A stretch of 64,000 nt of DNA. Source: DATJKD01 sp963834855 (GTDB lineage Bacteria; Pseudomonadota; Gammaproteobacteria; Steroidobacterales; Steroidobacteraceae). Shown here in pieces: positions 23,299-34,705 of this stretch (position 1 is the stretch's first letter; every line of letters begins with the position of its first letter). Where the stretch lies: contig CAWIDH010000027.1 of NCBI GenBank assembly GCA_963834855.1, positions 248,001-312,000 on the forward strand, written 5' to 3'. Below the pieces are notes generated by a model that worked only from the letters and a program-made list of their open reading frames with translations, was not told the DNA's origin and did no database searches. Position numbers and translations under genes: made by a program.

Positions 23299-24356
23299 TG
23301 GAGCTCGTCACCGCGACCTGGCAGGCCTGGCCCGAATGGGCCCGCGGGTCGCTCATCTCGCTCGGCCAGATCGTCACGCTGACGGTCATCGTGATCCTGT
23401 GCGTCGCCTACCTGACGCTCGCCGAGCGCAAGGTGATCGGCTACATGCAGGCGCGCATCGGCCCGAACCGGGTGGGTCCGAAGGGACTGCTGCAGCCCTT
23501 CGCGGACGTGATCAAGCTCCTCATCAAGGAAGTGGTCATCCCGACCCGCTCCAACCGCTTCCTGTTCGTCGTGGCGCCGCTGCTCTCGCTGATCCCGGCG
23601 TTCTCCGCCTGGGCCGTGATGTCGCTGTGGCCGGGCTTCTCGATCGCGAACGTCGATGCCGGCGTGCTCTACGTGCTCGCGCTGGCGGGCTTCGGCGCGT
23701 ACGGCATCATCCTCGCGGGGTGGGCGACCAACTCCAAGTACGCGTTCCTGGGCGCGATGCGTTCCGCGGCCCAGATCGTCGCCTACGAAATCGCCATGGG
23801 CTTCGCGCTCGTCGGCGTCGTGATGGCCTCGGGCACGCTCAACATCGGGAAAATCGTGGAAGGGCAGTCGGGCGGGCCGCTGTCCTGGTACTGGCTGTGG
23901 CTCCTGCCGCTCCTCGTCGTGTACTTCATCTCCGGTGTTGCGGAGACCAACCGCGCGCCCTTCGACGTGGCCGAGGGGGAATCCGAGATCGTCGCGGGTT
24001 TCCACGTCGAGTATTCCGGCATCGCGTTCGCGATCTTCTTCCTGTCCGAATACGCGAACATGATCCTGATCTCGGCGCTGGCCGCGACCTTCTTCCTCGG
24101 CGGGTGGCTCTCGCCCTTCGAGGGCTATCCCTGGGTGGGCGAGATCGACTGGCTCGCGGCGCCGGGACTGCACTGGTTCGCGCTCAAGATCGGCTTCTTC
24201 CTGTTCTGCTTCCTCTGGTTCCGCGCGACCTTCCCGCGCTACCGCTACGACCAGATCATGCGGCTGGGCTGGAAGGTGTTCATCCCGGTGACCCTGGTGT
24301 GGATCGCGGCCGAGGTCGCGATGCGGCACTGGAAGGTCGGGCCCTGGTCGGCCTGA
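23295..24356 (+). CDS. nuoH: NADH-quinone oxidoreductase subunit H
   Basis: Membrane subunit that lines the quinone channel at the arm junction. It has 353 aa from the ATG at 23295; an adjacent ATG at 23298 is an alternative. About eight membrane segments are seen. Signatures are AERKVIGYMQARIGPNRVGPKGLLQP, the GWATNSKYAFLGAMRSAAQ loop and ETNRAPFDVAEGESEIVAGF. nuoI begins 8 nt after the stop. Confidence 0.97.
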   Translation: MMELVTATWQAWPEWARGSLISLGQIVTLTVIVILCVAYLTLAERKVIGYMQARIGPNRVGPKGLLQPFADVIKLLIKEVVIPTRSNRFLFVVAPLLSLIPAFSAWAVMSLWPGFSIANVDAGVLYVLALAGFGAYGIILAGWATNSKYAFLGAMRSAAQIVAYEIAMGFALVGVVMASGTLNIGKIVEGQSGGPLSWYWLWLLPLLVVYFISGVAETNRAPFDVAEGESEIVAGFHVEYSGIAFAIFFLSEYANMILISALAATFFLGGWLSPFEGYPWVGEIDWLAAPGLHWFALKIGFFLFCFLWFRATFPRYRYDQIMRLGWKVFIPVTLVWIAAEVAMRHWKVGPWSA

Positions 24357-24364
24357 GGCGGCGC

Positions 24365-24844
24365 ATGCGCAACGTCCTCAAGACTTTCTTCCTCTCCGAG
24401 CTGCTGGTCGGCCTGTCCGTCACGCTGCGCAATTTCTTCCGGCCGAAGGTGACGCTGCAGTACCCGGAGGAGAAGACGCCGCAGTCGCCGCGCTTCCGCG
24501 GGCTGCACGCGCTGCGCCGTTATCCGAACGGGCAGGAACGCTGCATCGCCTGCAAGCTCTGCGAGGCGGTGTGCCCGGCGCTCGCGATCACGATCGAGTC
24601 CGACGTCGGCCCCGACGGCACGCGCCGCACGACACGCTACGACATCGACCTGTTCAAGTGCATCTACTGCGGCTTCTGCGAGGAGGCCTGCCCGGTGGAC
24701 GCGGTGGTCGAGACCCGGATCCACGAGTACCACATGGAGAACCGCGGCGAGAACATCATGACCAAGGACAAGCTGCTCGCCGTCGGCGAGCGCTACGAGG
24801 CGATGATCGCGGCCGACAAGGCGGCCGACGCGCGTTACCGCTGA
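24365..24844 (+). CDS. nuoI: NADH-quinone oxidoreductase subunit I
   Basis: Ferredoxin-like subunit with two [4Fe-4S] clusters (N6a, N6b). At 159 aa it carries the two canonical ligand sets CIACKLCEAVCP and CIYCGFCEEACPVDA. An amphipathic N-terminus (FFLSELLVGLSVTLRNFF) docks it to the membrane. It is followed 12 nt later by nuoJ. Confidence 0.97.
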   Translation: MRNVLKTFFLSELLVGLSVTLRNFFRPKVTLQYPEEKTPQSPRFRGLHALRRYPNGQERCIACKLCEAVCPALAITIESDVGPDGTRRTTRYDIDLFKCIYCGFCEEACPVDAVVETRIHEYHMENRGENIMTKDKLLAVGERYEAMIAADKAADARYR

Positions 24845-24856
24845 GCGGAACCGGAA

Positions 24857-25459
24857 ATGGCCGCAAGTCTCCTCTTCTACGCGTTCGCTGCGCTGCTCGT
24901 GATGGGGGCAGTCGGCGTGATCACGGCGCGCAACCCCGTCCACTGCGCGCTCTTCCTCGTGTTCGCGTTCTTCACGAGCGCGGTGATCTGGCTGCTGCTC
25001 GAGGCGGAATTCCTCGCCGTCACGCTGCTGATCGTATACGTGGGCGCGGTGATGGTGCTGTGGCTCTTCGTCGTGATGATGCTCGACATCGACCTGGCGA
25101 AGCTGAAGCAGGGCTTCACGCGGTACGCCCCGCTCGGCATCCTGGTCGCGCTGATCGTGATCGCGCAGATCGGGCTCGTCGTCTGGGCGCGTAACCTCGG
25201 ACTCGATCCGCCGGCGCCGCCGGCGCCGAAGCCCGCCGGCTACTCGAACACCGCCGAGCTCGGCGAGCTGCTGTACACGCGGTTCCTGTATCCCTTCGAG
25301 GTCGCGGCCGTGATCCTGCTGGTGGCGATCGTCGCGGCGATCACGCTCACGATGCGGCGGCGCCCCGGGCAGAAGGTCCAGGACATCAACCGTCAGGTCG
25401 CCGTGCGGGCCCGCGACCGGGTGCGGATCGTGAAGATGGACGCGGAGGGCGGGTCATGA
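24857..25459 (+). CDS. nuoJ: NADH-quinone oxidoreductase subunit J
   Basis: Membrane subunit of the proton-pumping arm with 200 aa and five predicted membrane helices. The conserved third-helix region reads LEAEFLAVTLLIVYVGAVMVLWLFVVMM, including the pi-bulge helix. A Pro/Ala-rich loop precedes the last helix, and the C-terminus is basic. Its stop overlaps the nuoK ATG. Confidence 0.95.
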   Translation: MAASLLFYAFAALLVMGAVGVITARNPVHCALFLVFAFFTSAVIWLLLEAEFLAVTLLIVYVGAVMVLWLFVVMMLDIDLAKLKQGFTRYAPLGILVALIVIAQIGLVVWARNLGLDPPAPPAPKPAGYSNTAELGELLYTRFLYPFEVAAVILLVAIVAAITLTMRRRPGQKVQDINRQVAVRARDRVRIVKMDAEGGS

Positions 25460-25761
25460 TCCCGCTGTCGCACGTCCTGCTGCTCTCCGGGACCCTGTTC
25501 AGCCTGAGCGTCGCTGGGATCTTCATCAACCGGAAGAACGTCCTGCTGCTCCTGATGTGCATCGAGCTGATGCTGCTCTCGGTCAACTTCAACTTCATCG
25601 CCTTCTCGTACTACCTCGGCGACCTGTCGGGGCAGGTGTTCGTGTTCTTCATCCTCACCGTCGCAGCGGCGGAGTCCGCGATCGGGCTCGCGATCCTGGT
25701 CGTGCTGTTCCGTGAGCGGCAGAGCATCAACGTCGAGGACCTCGACACCATGAAGGGCTGA
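25456..25761 (+). CDS. nuoK: NADH-quinone oxidoreductase subunit K
   Basis: Small three-helix antiporter-like subunit with 101 aa, the normal length. Conserved Glu residues lie in IELMLLSVNFNF and in VAAAESAIGLAILV, which belong to the proton path. It starts in an ATGA overlap with nuoJ. nuoL follows 3 nt later. Confidence 0.96.
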   Translation: MIPLSHVLLLSGTLFSLSVAGIFINRKNVLLLLMCIELMLLSVNFNFIAFSYYLGDLSGQVFVFFILTVAAAESAIGLAILVVLFRERQSINVEDLDTMKG

Positions 25762-25764
25762 GGC

Positions 25765-27717
<1,953 letters not shown>

Positions 27718-27720
27718 TCC

Positions 27721-29232
27721 ATGCACGCTGACTGGCCGATCCTGAGCGTCCTCACCTGGCTCCCGGTCGCGGCCGGCGTGCTGCTGCTCCTGCTCGGCGA
27801 CACGCGCGCAGGCTTCGGCCGCTGGCTCGCGCTCGCCGCCACGACCGTAACCTTCGTCGCGAGCGTGATCCTGTGGCGCGACTTCGACACGACGACGGCG
27901 GCGATGCAGTTCGTCGAGCGCCAGCCCTGGATCGGCGCCTTCAACGCCTGGTACCACCTGGGCGTCGACGGCATCTCGATGCCGCTCATCGTGCTGACGG
28001 CGTTCATGACGCCGCTGGTGGTGATCGCGGCCTGGACGATCGAGCAGCGGCCGGCGCAGTACCTCGCGTCCTTCCTGATCCTCGAGGGGCTGATGATCGG
28101 CGTGTTCGCCGCGCTGGATTCGCTGCTCTTCTACGTGCTGTGGGAGGCGATGCTGATCCCGATGTTCGTGATCATCGGGGTCTGGGGCGGTCCGCGGCGC
28201 GTGTACGCCACCGTCAAGTTCTTCCTGTACACCTTCCTCGGGTCCGTGCTGATGCTGGTCGCGCTGATCTACCTGTACCTGCAGGGCGGCAGCTACGCCA
28301 TCGCGGACCTGCAGGCGATGCCGCTCACGATGCCCGAGCAGACCTTCATCTTCGTCGCCTTCCTGCTCGCCTTCGCCGTCAAGGTGCCGATGTTCCCGGT
28401 GCACACCTGGCTGCCGGACGCGCACGTCGAGGCGCCGACCGGCGGCTCGGTGATCCTCGCCGCGATCATGCTGAAGATGGGCGGCTACGGCTTCCTGCGT
28501 TTCAGCCTGCCGATGACGCCGGACGCGAGCCGTGCGCTCGACTGGCTGATCATCCTGCTGTCGCTGATCGCCGTGGTCTACATCGCCTTCGTCGCGCTGG
28601 CGCAGCGCGACATGAAGAAGCTGATCGCGTATTCCTCGATCTCGCACATGGGCTTCGTCACGCTGGGCGCCTTCGCCGGGTACCAGATCCTGCGCAGCAC
28701 GGGCGAGCTCAAGGGCGCCGCGATGGGTCTCGACGGCGCGATGGTGCAGATGGTGTCGCACGGCCTCGTCTCCGGCGCCCTGTTCTTCTGCATCGGCGTG
28801 CTCTACGACCGCGTGCACAGCCGCGAGATCGCCGACTACGGCGGGGTGGTGAACACCATGCCGGCGTTCGCGGCTCTCTTCGTGCTCTTCGCGATGGCGA
28901 ACGCCGGCCTGCCCGGGACGTCGGGCTTCGTCGGCGAGTTCCTCGTGATCCTGGCGAGCTTCCGGGCCGACTTCTGGTACGCGTTCCTCGCCGCGACGAT
29001 CCTCGTGCTGGGCGCCGCCTACACGCTCTGGCTCGTGAAGCGCGTGATTTTCGGCGCCGTCGGCAACGACAACGTGGCGAAGCTCAAGGACCTCAACCCG
29101 CGCGAGTTCATCGTGCTCGGTGCGCTCGCGGTCTCGGTGCTCGCGCTCGGGCTCTGGCCGGCGCCGTTGCTGGAGGCGATGCGGCCGACGATCGAGCAGC
29201 TCGTTCAGCAGATGATGGTGAGCAAGCTGTGA
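27721..29232 (+). CDS. nuoM: NADH-quinone oxidoreductase subunit M
   Basis: Antiporter-like subunit with 503 aa and about 14 helices. Signatures are LFYVLWEAMLIPMFVIIGVWGG, AVKVPMFPVHTWLPDAHVEAPTGGS and KKLIAYSSISHMGFV, with conserved Lys and Glu. It starts 3 nt after nuoL. The stop codon overlaps the nuoN ATG (TGATG). Confidence 0.97.
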   Translation: MHADWPILSVLTWLPVAAGVLLLLLGDTRAGFGRWLALAATTVTFVASVILWRDFDTTTAAMQFVERQPWIGAFNAWYHLGVDGISMPLIVLTAFMTPLVVIAAWTIEQRPAQYLASFLILEGLMIGVFAALDSLLFYVLWEAMLIPMFVIIGVWGGPRRVYATVKFFLYTFLGSVLMLVALIYLYLQGGSYAIADLQAMPLTMPEQTFIFVAFLLAFAVKVPMFPVHTWLPDAHVEAPTGGSVILAAIMLKMGGYGFLRFSLPMTPDASRALDWLIILLSLIAVVYIAFVALAQRDMKKLIAYSSISHMGFVTLGAFAGYQILRSTGELKGAAMGLDGAMVQMVSHGLVSGALFFCIGVLYDRVHSREIADYGGVVNTMPAFAALFVLFAMANAGLPGTSGFVGEFLVILASFRADFWYAFLAATILVLGAAYTLWLVKRVIFGAVGNDNVAKLKDLNPREFIVLGALAVSVLALGLWPAPLLEAMRPTIEQLVQQMMVSKL

Positions 29233-30677
29233 TGAATCCCGCCTCGATCACCCGCACCGACCTGCTGCTCGCCGCGCCGGAGGCCTGGCTGCTGGCGGCG
29301 GCCTGCGTGATCCTGGTCGTGGATCTACTGATCGACGACCGGCGCCGCTGGATCACGCTCGTGCTGTCCCTGGTCGCCCTGGCGGGGACGGCCTGGCTCG
29401 CCGCGAACGGCGGCGTCACGGAGCGTACGGTCGCCTGGGCCGGCACCTACGTGGCGGACCCGGTTGGCGCGCTGCTCAAGATCGTCGCCTGCGGTGCGGT
29501 CGCACTCGCGTTCCTCTACTCGCACGAGTACCTGCAGAAGCGCAGGATCCTCAAGGGCGAGTACTACGTGCTCGGCCTGTTCGCGCTGCTCGGGATCATG
29601 GTGCTCGTGTCGGCGAACAGCCTCGTGACGCTCTATCTCGGTGTCGAGCTGCAGGCGTTGTCGCTCTACGCGATGGTCGCCTTCGACCGGGAATCGGGCG
29701 TGGCCGCGGAAGCCGCCATCAAGTACTTCGTGCTGGGGTCGATCGCCTCCGGTGCGCTGCTGTTCGGCATGTCGATCATCTACGGCATTACGGGCACGCT
29801 CGAGCTGGGCACGATCGGCCAGGCGGTGGGCGTGCTCGGGTCCAACCAGATCGGGCTCCTGTTCGCGCTCGCCTTCATCATCGTGGGCGTTGCATTCAAG
29901 TTCGGCGCCGTGCCGTTCCACATGTGGGTGCCGGACGTGTATCACGGCGCACCGACACCTGTGACGCTGTTCCTGGGCTCGGCGCCGAAGCTCGCGTCGT
30001 TCGCGCTGGCCTTCCGCCTGCTCGCCGAAGGCCTCGACGGACTGAAGCCCGGCTGGCAGGACATGCTGGTGGTCGTCTCGTTGCTGTCGATGGCGATCGG
30101 CAACATCGTCGCGATCGCGCAGAGCAACCTGAAGCGCATGCTGGCGTACTCCACGATCTCGCACGTCGGCTTCATCCTGCTCGGGATCCTCGCGGGCACC
30201 AGCGTCGGCTACCAGGCTGCGCTCTATTACACGATCGCCTACGTGATCATGGCGATCGCCGGCTTCGGGATGATCATCCTGCTGTCGCGCGCGGGCTTCG
30301 AGGCCGACCGGCTCGAGGATTTCGCGGGCCTCAACGCGCGCAGTCCCTGGTTTGCGGCCGTGATGCTCATGGTGATGTTCAGCATGGCCGGCGTGCCGCC
30401 GTTCATCGGTTTCTGGGCAAAGCTGGCGGTGATCCAGGCCGTTCTCGATGCAGGCTACGTGTGGCTCGCGGTGGCGGCGGTCCTGTTTTCCGTGATCGGC
30501 GCCTACTACTACCTGCGCGTCGTGAAGCTGATGTACTTCGACGAGCCGGTCGACCGGGTGCCGATCGAGGGCAGCGGCGCGCTGCGGTTCGTGCTGAGCG
30601 CGAACGGCCTTGCCGTGTTGCTGCTCGGGGTGTACCCGGGGCTGCTGCTGGCGCTCTGCGCGAGCGTGCTTCCGTAG
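29232..30677 (+). CDS. nuoN: NADH-quinone oxidoreductase subunit N
   Basis: Last gene of the complex I operon and third antiporter-like subunit. It has 481 aa from the ATG at 29232 that shares bases with the nuoM stop. Signatures are LYLGVELQALSLYAMVAF, FKFGAVPFHMWVPDVYHGAPTPVT and KRMLAYSTISHVGFIL. It is convergent with the kinase gene, whose stop lies only 17 nt away. No terminator is evident between them. Confidence 0.97.
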   Translation: MNPASITRTDLLLAAPEAWLLAAACVILVVDLLIDDRRRWITLVLSLVALAGTAWLAANGGVTERTVAWAGTYVADPVGALLKIVACGAVALAFLYSHEYLQKRRILKGEYYVLGLFALLGIMVLVSANSLVTLYLGVELQALSLYAMVAFDRESGVAAEAAIKYFVLGSIASGALLFGMSIIYGITGTLELGTIGQAVGVLGSNQIGLLFALAFIIVGVAFKFGAVPFHMWVPDVYHGAPTPVTLFLGSAPKLASFALAFRLLAEGLDGLKPGWQDMLVVVSLLSMAIGNIVAIAQSNLKRMLAYSTISHVGFILLGILAGTSVGYQAALYYTIAYVIMAIAGFGMIILLSRAGFEADRLEDFAGLNARSPWFAAVMLMVMFSMAGVPPFIGFWAKLAVIQAVLDAGYVWLAVAAVLFSVIGAYYYLRVVKLMYFDEPVDRVPIEGSGALRFVLSANGLAVLLLGVYPGLLLALCASVLP

Positions 30678-30693
30678 TCAGCAGTGCCGCGCG

Positions 30694-32812
30694 TCAGTCG
30701 TCATCGACGATGATGACGGGCACGCGCGTGACGGAGCCCAACTGTGCGCCGCTGGGGTCGTCGATGACGACGTCGAGGAGCTCGGTGTGCTCCGCGACTG
30801 CGTCGGCAACGATCGGTACCAGGAGCGTCGCCGTCGTCTGTCCTGGGGCCATCACCTCGCGGCCCGTTACGGCTGCGTAGTCCTCTCCGGCCAGTGCACT
30901 GTCGTCGAGCGTGTGCCAGCCGAACGAGATTTCGCCTGCTGCACCACCGCGTCGGCGCACGTTCAAGCGCGCCATGGCGCCGGACTCGCCGACCTGGAAA
31001 GTGTCCGAAGTGAACTCGAGCATACCCGGACCGCCACCGGTTCGCGGCGGCACGCCCGGAAGTGCCTCGTCCAGCGGCGCCGGGCCCGCAGCCACCGGCT
31101 CCGGTGTTTCATGCGTCGCGGCAGGACCCACGCCTGGGGTCTCCGGAGCAGTGACTTCCGCCTGGGGCGAGGCCGCAACCTGCGCCTGGGGCGAGCCGGG
31201 GACGTCCGCCTGGGGCGGGGGCGGTGCGACGACCGGACCCGCGGAGTCGATCTGCGGCGCGCTGGCGGGAGTCGAGAGGTGCCACGGACGCCGCTCTCGG
31301 TTCCGTGTCATCAGGCAGGTTCGCCAGCCGAGCGGTGGCCCAGGTGCGCGCGGCGTCGATCGTCTGCGCGAATGTCCGCCCCGTCGCGGCTGCGCGTTCG
31401 CCAACGGCCTCTCGCAGATCGTTCGGCAACCGGCTCCAACTCAGCGCTGCGGCGACGCCGAGTGCCAGCAGCGCGAGCGCGGCCAGAGGTCGCCACGCGA
31501 TGATGCGACGGCGCGGTCGAACCCCCTGGCGCGTGCTCCGCCGCGATGCGGTGGATGGCGATGCGAGGTCGTCCAGCAGCTCCTGCATGCTGTCGGGGCG
31601 GTCCTCCCGCGCCCACGCGAGCCCTCGCTTCAGTGCGCGCCATTGACGACGCGACAGGCCCCTGATGCGGCGCGGCTTGCAACCTTCGCTGCGAGCGACC
31701 AGCGCGGATCGCCGGTCGAACGGGTGCTCCCCGCTCAGCACCTCGTAGGCGAGGCACGCGAAACTGTAGATGTCGTCGCGCACATCCGGCAGGTCGCCCA
31801 ACAGGCGCTCGCAGCTCGCATAGGCCGGGGTTGCGGCAGGAGGGAGCGGCTGGGAGTCCGAGATCCACGGCTCCGCCATGAACGTTTGCGCGAGGCCGAA
31901 ATCGAGCACACGCACGTGGCCCTGCGGCGCGACCATCACGTTGCCGGGCTTGAGGTCCATGTGCAGGACGTCGCGTTCGTGGGCATAGGCGATGGCATCT
32001 CCCAGCTCACGGAGTATTCGGATCGCCACTTCACGTGGGAGCTTGTGGGACCGGACGCGCCTCATCAGCGCTCCGAGCGGCTCCCCGTCGAGCAATTCCA
32101 TCGTGACGAAATACGTGCCGTTGTCGTGATCGAAGTCGAAGACGTTCACGATTCCGGGGTGAGACAGGGACTGTGCCTGATGGAACTCGCGGCGCAGCGC
32201 ATTCAGTGCCTCGGGGCGATGCGCGTGCTCATCGCGCAGCACCTTGAGCGCTACGTATTGCTGCTCGTGCTGCAGGCCGGCGCGGTTGCGGTCGAGCGCA
32301 CGATAGACCGTGCCGACCCCGCCGCGGCCGATTTCGTCCTGCAGAACGTAACGACCGCGCAGCACGGTCGTCGGCCCCACCGGCGCTCCAGGGCGCCCGC
32401 TGGAGGCCGCGTCGTCGTCGATGTCATCGTCCGCTACGGGTGCAACCACGACCAGGTCGCCCGTCGGATCCAGGTCTTTCTTCACTCGGCCCATCGGCGG
32501 ACTCGACGGACCCGTGTCGCTCTCGTGGAAGGGACCTTGGACCTGTTGGTCGTGATCGAAGGCGAGCCGCTGCAACTCACGCTGCAGCGGTCGAAAGTCG
32601 TATTGCTTCAGCTTGCCTGCGCTGCCGTAATCCTCGAGGAGCAACAGCACGCCACTCGCCGCGCTGTGGTCGTTCCTGCAGCGCTCGAGCACCCAGCGAT
32701 TGAGTTCAGGCAGGCTGCAGCGGCCCTTCGAGAGCTCTTCAAAGCAATTCAGGATCTCGCGCGCGGGGAGCGGTGTCGTGAGATCGGTGGATAACTCACC
32801 CAGTGCATTCAT
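30694..32812 (-). CDS. Membrane Ser/Thr protein kinase with C-terminal Calx-beta domain (one-base frame break)
   Basis: The Hanks-type kinase domain spans roughly residues 152-400. It has GRGGVGTVYRA, catalytic loop VLHMDLKPGNVM (Met replaces Arg of HRD, so non-RD) and VLDFGLA. A basic stretch and one membrane helix follow (LAALALLALGVAAALS), then an exterior Pro/Ala-rich linker with PQADVPGSPQAQV-like repeats. The Calx-beta domain ends in PVIIVDDD. The kinase frame and the Calx-beta frame differ by one base; the junction is near 31270-31285 (VAPL then STPASAPQ). I read it as one gene with an extra base. The chosen ATG at 32812 gives MNALGEL; an upstream ATG at 32926 is open but less likely. 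Confidence 0.82.
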
Positions 32813-33015
32813 GGTGTGCGATGGCGACGGTGCCGCGGGATACCAACCACAGGTTGCCGGCGAACGATCGACGACCTTTGGTTCCGAGGTTCCGTGCCGG
32901 CTCCGTTGCGACGGACGATCCGCCAATTCTCAGTGCGTGGCCGTAGGACAGGAACCCGACCGGCTGTCGGCGTCCGGCGACGTGCCTGATATCTTCAACG
33001 GACGCCGTCGCCGAT

Positions 33016-33044
33016 TTGAAATCGGGGCCGTTCGCAGGTATATT
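33016..33044 (+). promoter_or_regulatory. Sigma-70 promoter of the initiator tRNA gene
   Basis: TTGAAA (33016-33021), a spacer of exactly 17 nt and TATATT (33039-33044). The tRNA 5' end is 13 nt downstream behind a GCGCGG discriminator, which is typical of stringently controlled stable-RNA promoters. Confidence 0.85.
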
Positions 33045-33056
33045 GCGCGGCTCGAT

Positions 33057-33133
33057 TGCGGGGTGGAGCAGTCTGGCAGCTCGTCGGGCTCATAACCCGA
33101 AGGTCGCAGGTTCAAATCCTGCCCCCGCTACCA
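33057..33133 (+). tRNA. Initiator tRNA-Met (CAT)
   Basis: 77 nt with encoded CCA. The anticodon arm GTCGGGCTCATAACCCGAAGG has the three G:C pairs next to the CAT loop that mark initiator tRNAs. Acceptor positions 2-7 pair, but position 1 (T33057) faces position 72 (T33129). The required unpaired 1-72 end is therefore U:U rather than the usual C:A. Its 3' end is the insertion point of the neighbouring recombinase element. Confidence 0.95.
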
Positions 33134-34705
33134 TACATTCCTGTCGGTCGCCGACTGCTCGGCGCCCGTGCGTCCGTACGCCGATCTCCGCGTCGAGCAC
33201 GCCGTCAACCGGGTGCAGCGCGATCGGCGTCTCGATCGAGTCGACCAGCGCCTGGCGCGCCCGCACCGGGTCGCGCTCGGCGGTCCGCTCCAGTTCCCGC
33301 ACCCGCGCCAGGAACAGCTCGTCGAGTCGCGGCAGCAGGGCCACCACGGGCGCGTTGTCGGGCGCTGGTGCCTTCAACCGCTCCAGCTCAGCCTCGGCCG
33401 CCGCCAGCCGTGCGGCGATCGCGGGCGAGAGCAACCCCTTGCCGATCGCGTCGACCAGGTTCCCGACTTCCTGCTCGAGCTCCCGCACCCGCGCTTGTCG
33501 ACCTTCGGCGCCTTCCGGCGCAGCCGCCGGGTCAACTCCTGCCGGACGTGCTCGACGATCGCGGGCGAGGTCGAGGCCCGCCTTGATCTCCGCGAGCAGC
33601 AGCCGCTCGACAGACTTCGCGCTTGACGCCGATCTTGTTGCTGCACGCCTTGCCGTTGATCCAGCGAGGCGCACGAATACGAACTTCGCGTCCCGCATCG
33701 TGTAGTTCGCGCCGCACACCGCGCAGGTCAGCAGACCGCGAGAACAAGATACTGCGGCTGGCGGCCCGGTGCGCCCCGCCTCGAGCCTTCGGCAGTCCCG
33801 CGCTTGATGCGCGCCCCGACACGCCGCAGCCTGTCGCGCCTGGCGCGCCTTCACGGCTTTCCACAGCGTGTCCGGGACGATCCGCAGCCGCGCATCCTCG
33901 CGCACGATCCACTGCGATTCCGGCACCTGCACCTGGCGGCGTTTCTTGCTGTCGGCCACCCCGCGAATCCACTTGCTGCGACCCCAGACGACGCGGCCCC
34001 GGTACAGGTCGCAATTCAAAATCCCGACCCCGCGCTTCGGATCGCCTGCGATGCAGGACGCGACCCAGCCACCGCGACGGCGTAGTTCCCGCTTCCACGT
34101 CGAGCCGGGCGAGGGGATGCGCCGCGCATTGAGGGCGGCAGCAATGGCAAGCGGGGATTCCCCGCCGGCGTAGCGCTGGAAAATCTCGACGCACGATCTC
34201 GGCCGCCTGCGGGTCGATCGAACCTCGCCATGTTCGACGCGATAGCCAAACGCGCGGCCGCCGGTCCACTTGCCCTTGAGCGCGTTGCCTTCCCGGCCGC
34301 GCCGGGACTTGCGGCCGATCTCCCGGCGGTACTGCTCGGCGCCGGCACCCAGCACGGCGCACATCATCCCGCCGGATTCCTGGCGCGTGTCGAGATCGTG
34401 CGTCACCACGGCGACGCCAAGGTCGGCGAGCTCGGCGAGCCGTGGGGCCTGCTCGGCCAAGTTGCGCCATAGGCGCGAGCATCCTCGGCGACGATCGCGT
34501 CGAACTCACCGCGCCGGGCCGCTGCGAGCATCGCCTGGTAGCCGGGCCGCGCGGTCGTGCCGCCCGAAATCGCCTTGTCACTGAACCGGGCGACGACCGT
34601 GAAGCCGTGCCGCTCGGCGAGCGCGTCGCAGACGCGCTGCTGATCCTCGACCGACTGCTCGCGCTGTCCGCTGGTCGAATAGCGGGCATAGGTTGCGGCT
34701 CTCAT
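33090..34705 (-). pseudogene. Large serine recombinase (integrase), several frameshifts
   Basis: The N-terminal resolvase domain starts at the ATG 34705: ATYARYSTSGQREQSVEDQQ, then FSDKAISGG. The frame breaks near 34460 and resumes with AEQAPRLAELADLGVAVVTH and GGMMCAVLGAGAEQYRREIGRKSRRG. The recombinase domain and zinc ribbon follow (LLTCAVCGANYTMRD ... NGKACSNKIGVKRE, split across frames). Next is a coiled coil (LEQEVGNLVDAIGKG), and the C-terminus runs to a stop inside the tRNA (33090-33092). At least four compensating frame shifts occur, for example over IDPQAAEIVRR. It looks dead unless errors are dense here. Serine recombinases that use a tRNA end are uncommon; tyrosine integrases usually do this. 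Confidence 0.85.
33113..33133 (+). other. Likely attachment-site core at the tRNA 3' end
   Basis: CAAATCCTGCCCCCGCTACCA at the 3' end of the initiator tRNA is repeated, with two mismatches, at 45123-45143. It is repeated in shorter form (GCCCCCCGCTACCA) at 49274-49287. The recombinase gene starts its 3' end in this tRNA. These are the expected left and relic right ends of elements inserted here. Confidence 0.6.

Noticed and set aside
33090..33130. Peptide ending VAGAGFEPATFGL as a protein C-terminus
   Set aside because: This well-known peptide is the translation of the tRNA-Met antisense strand. Here it only shows that the recombinase frame runs into the tRNA gene. The frame antisense to tRNA-Leu at 16.3 kb (RDSNSHALRHYPL) is the same kind of artefact.
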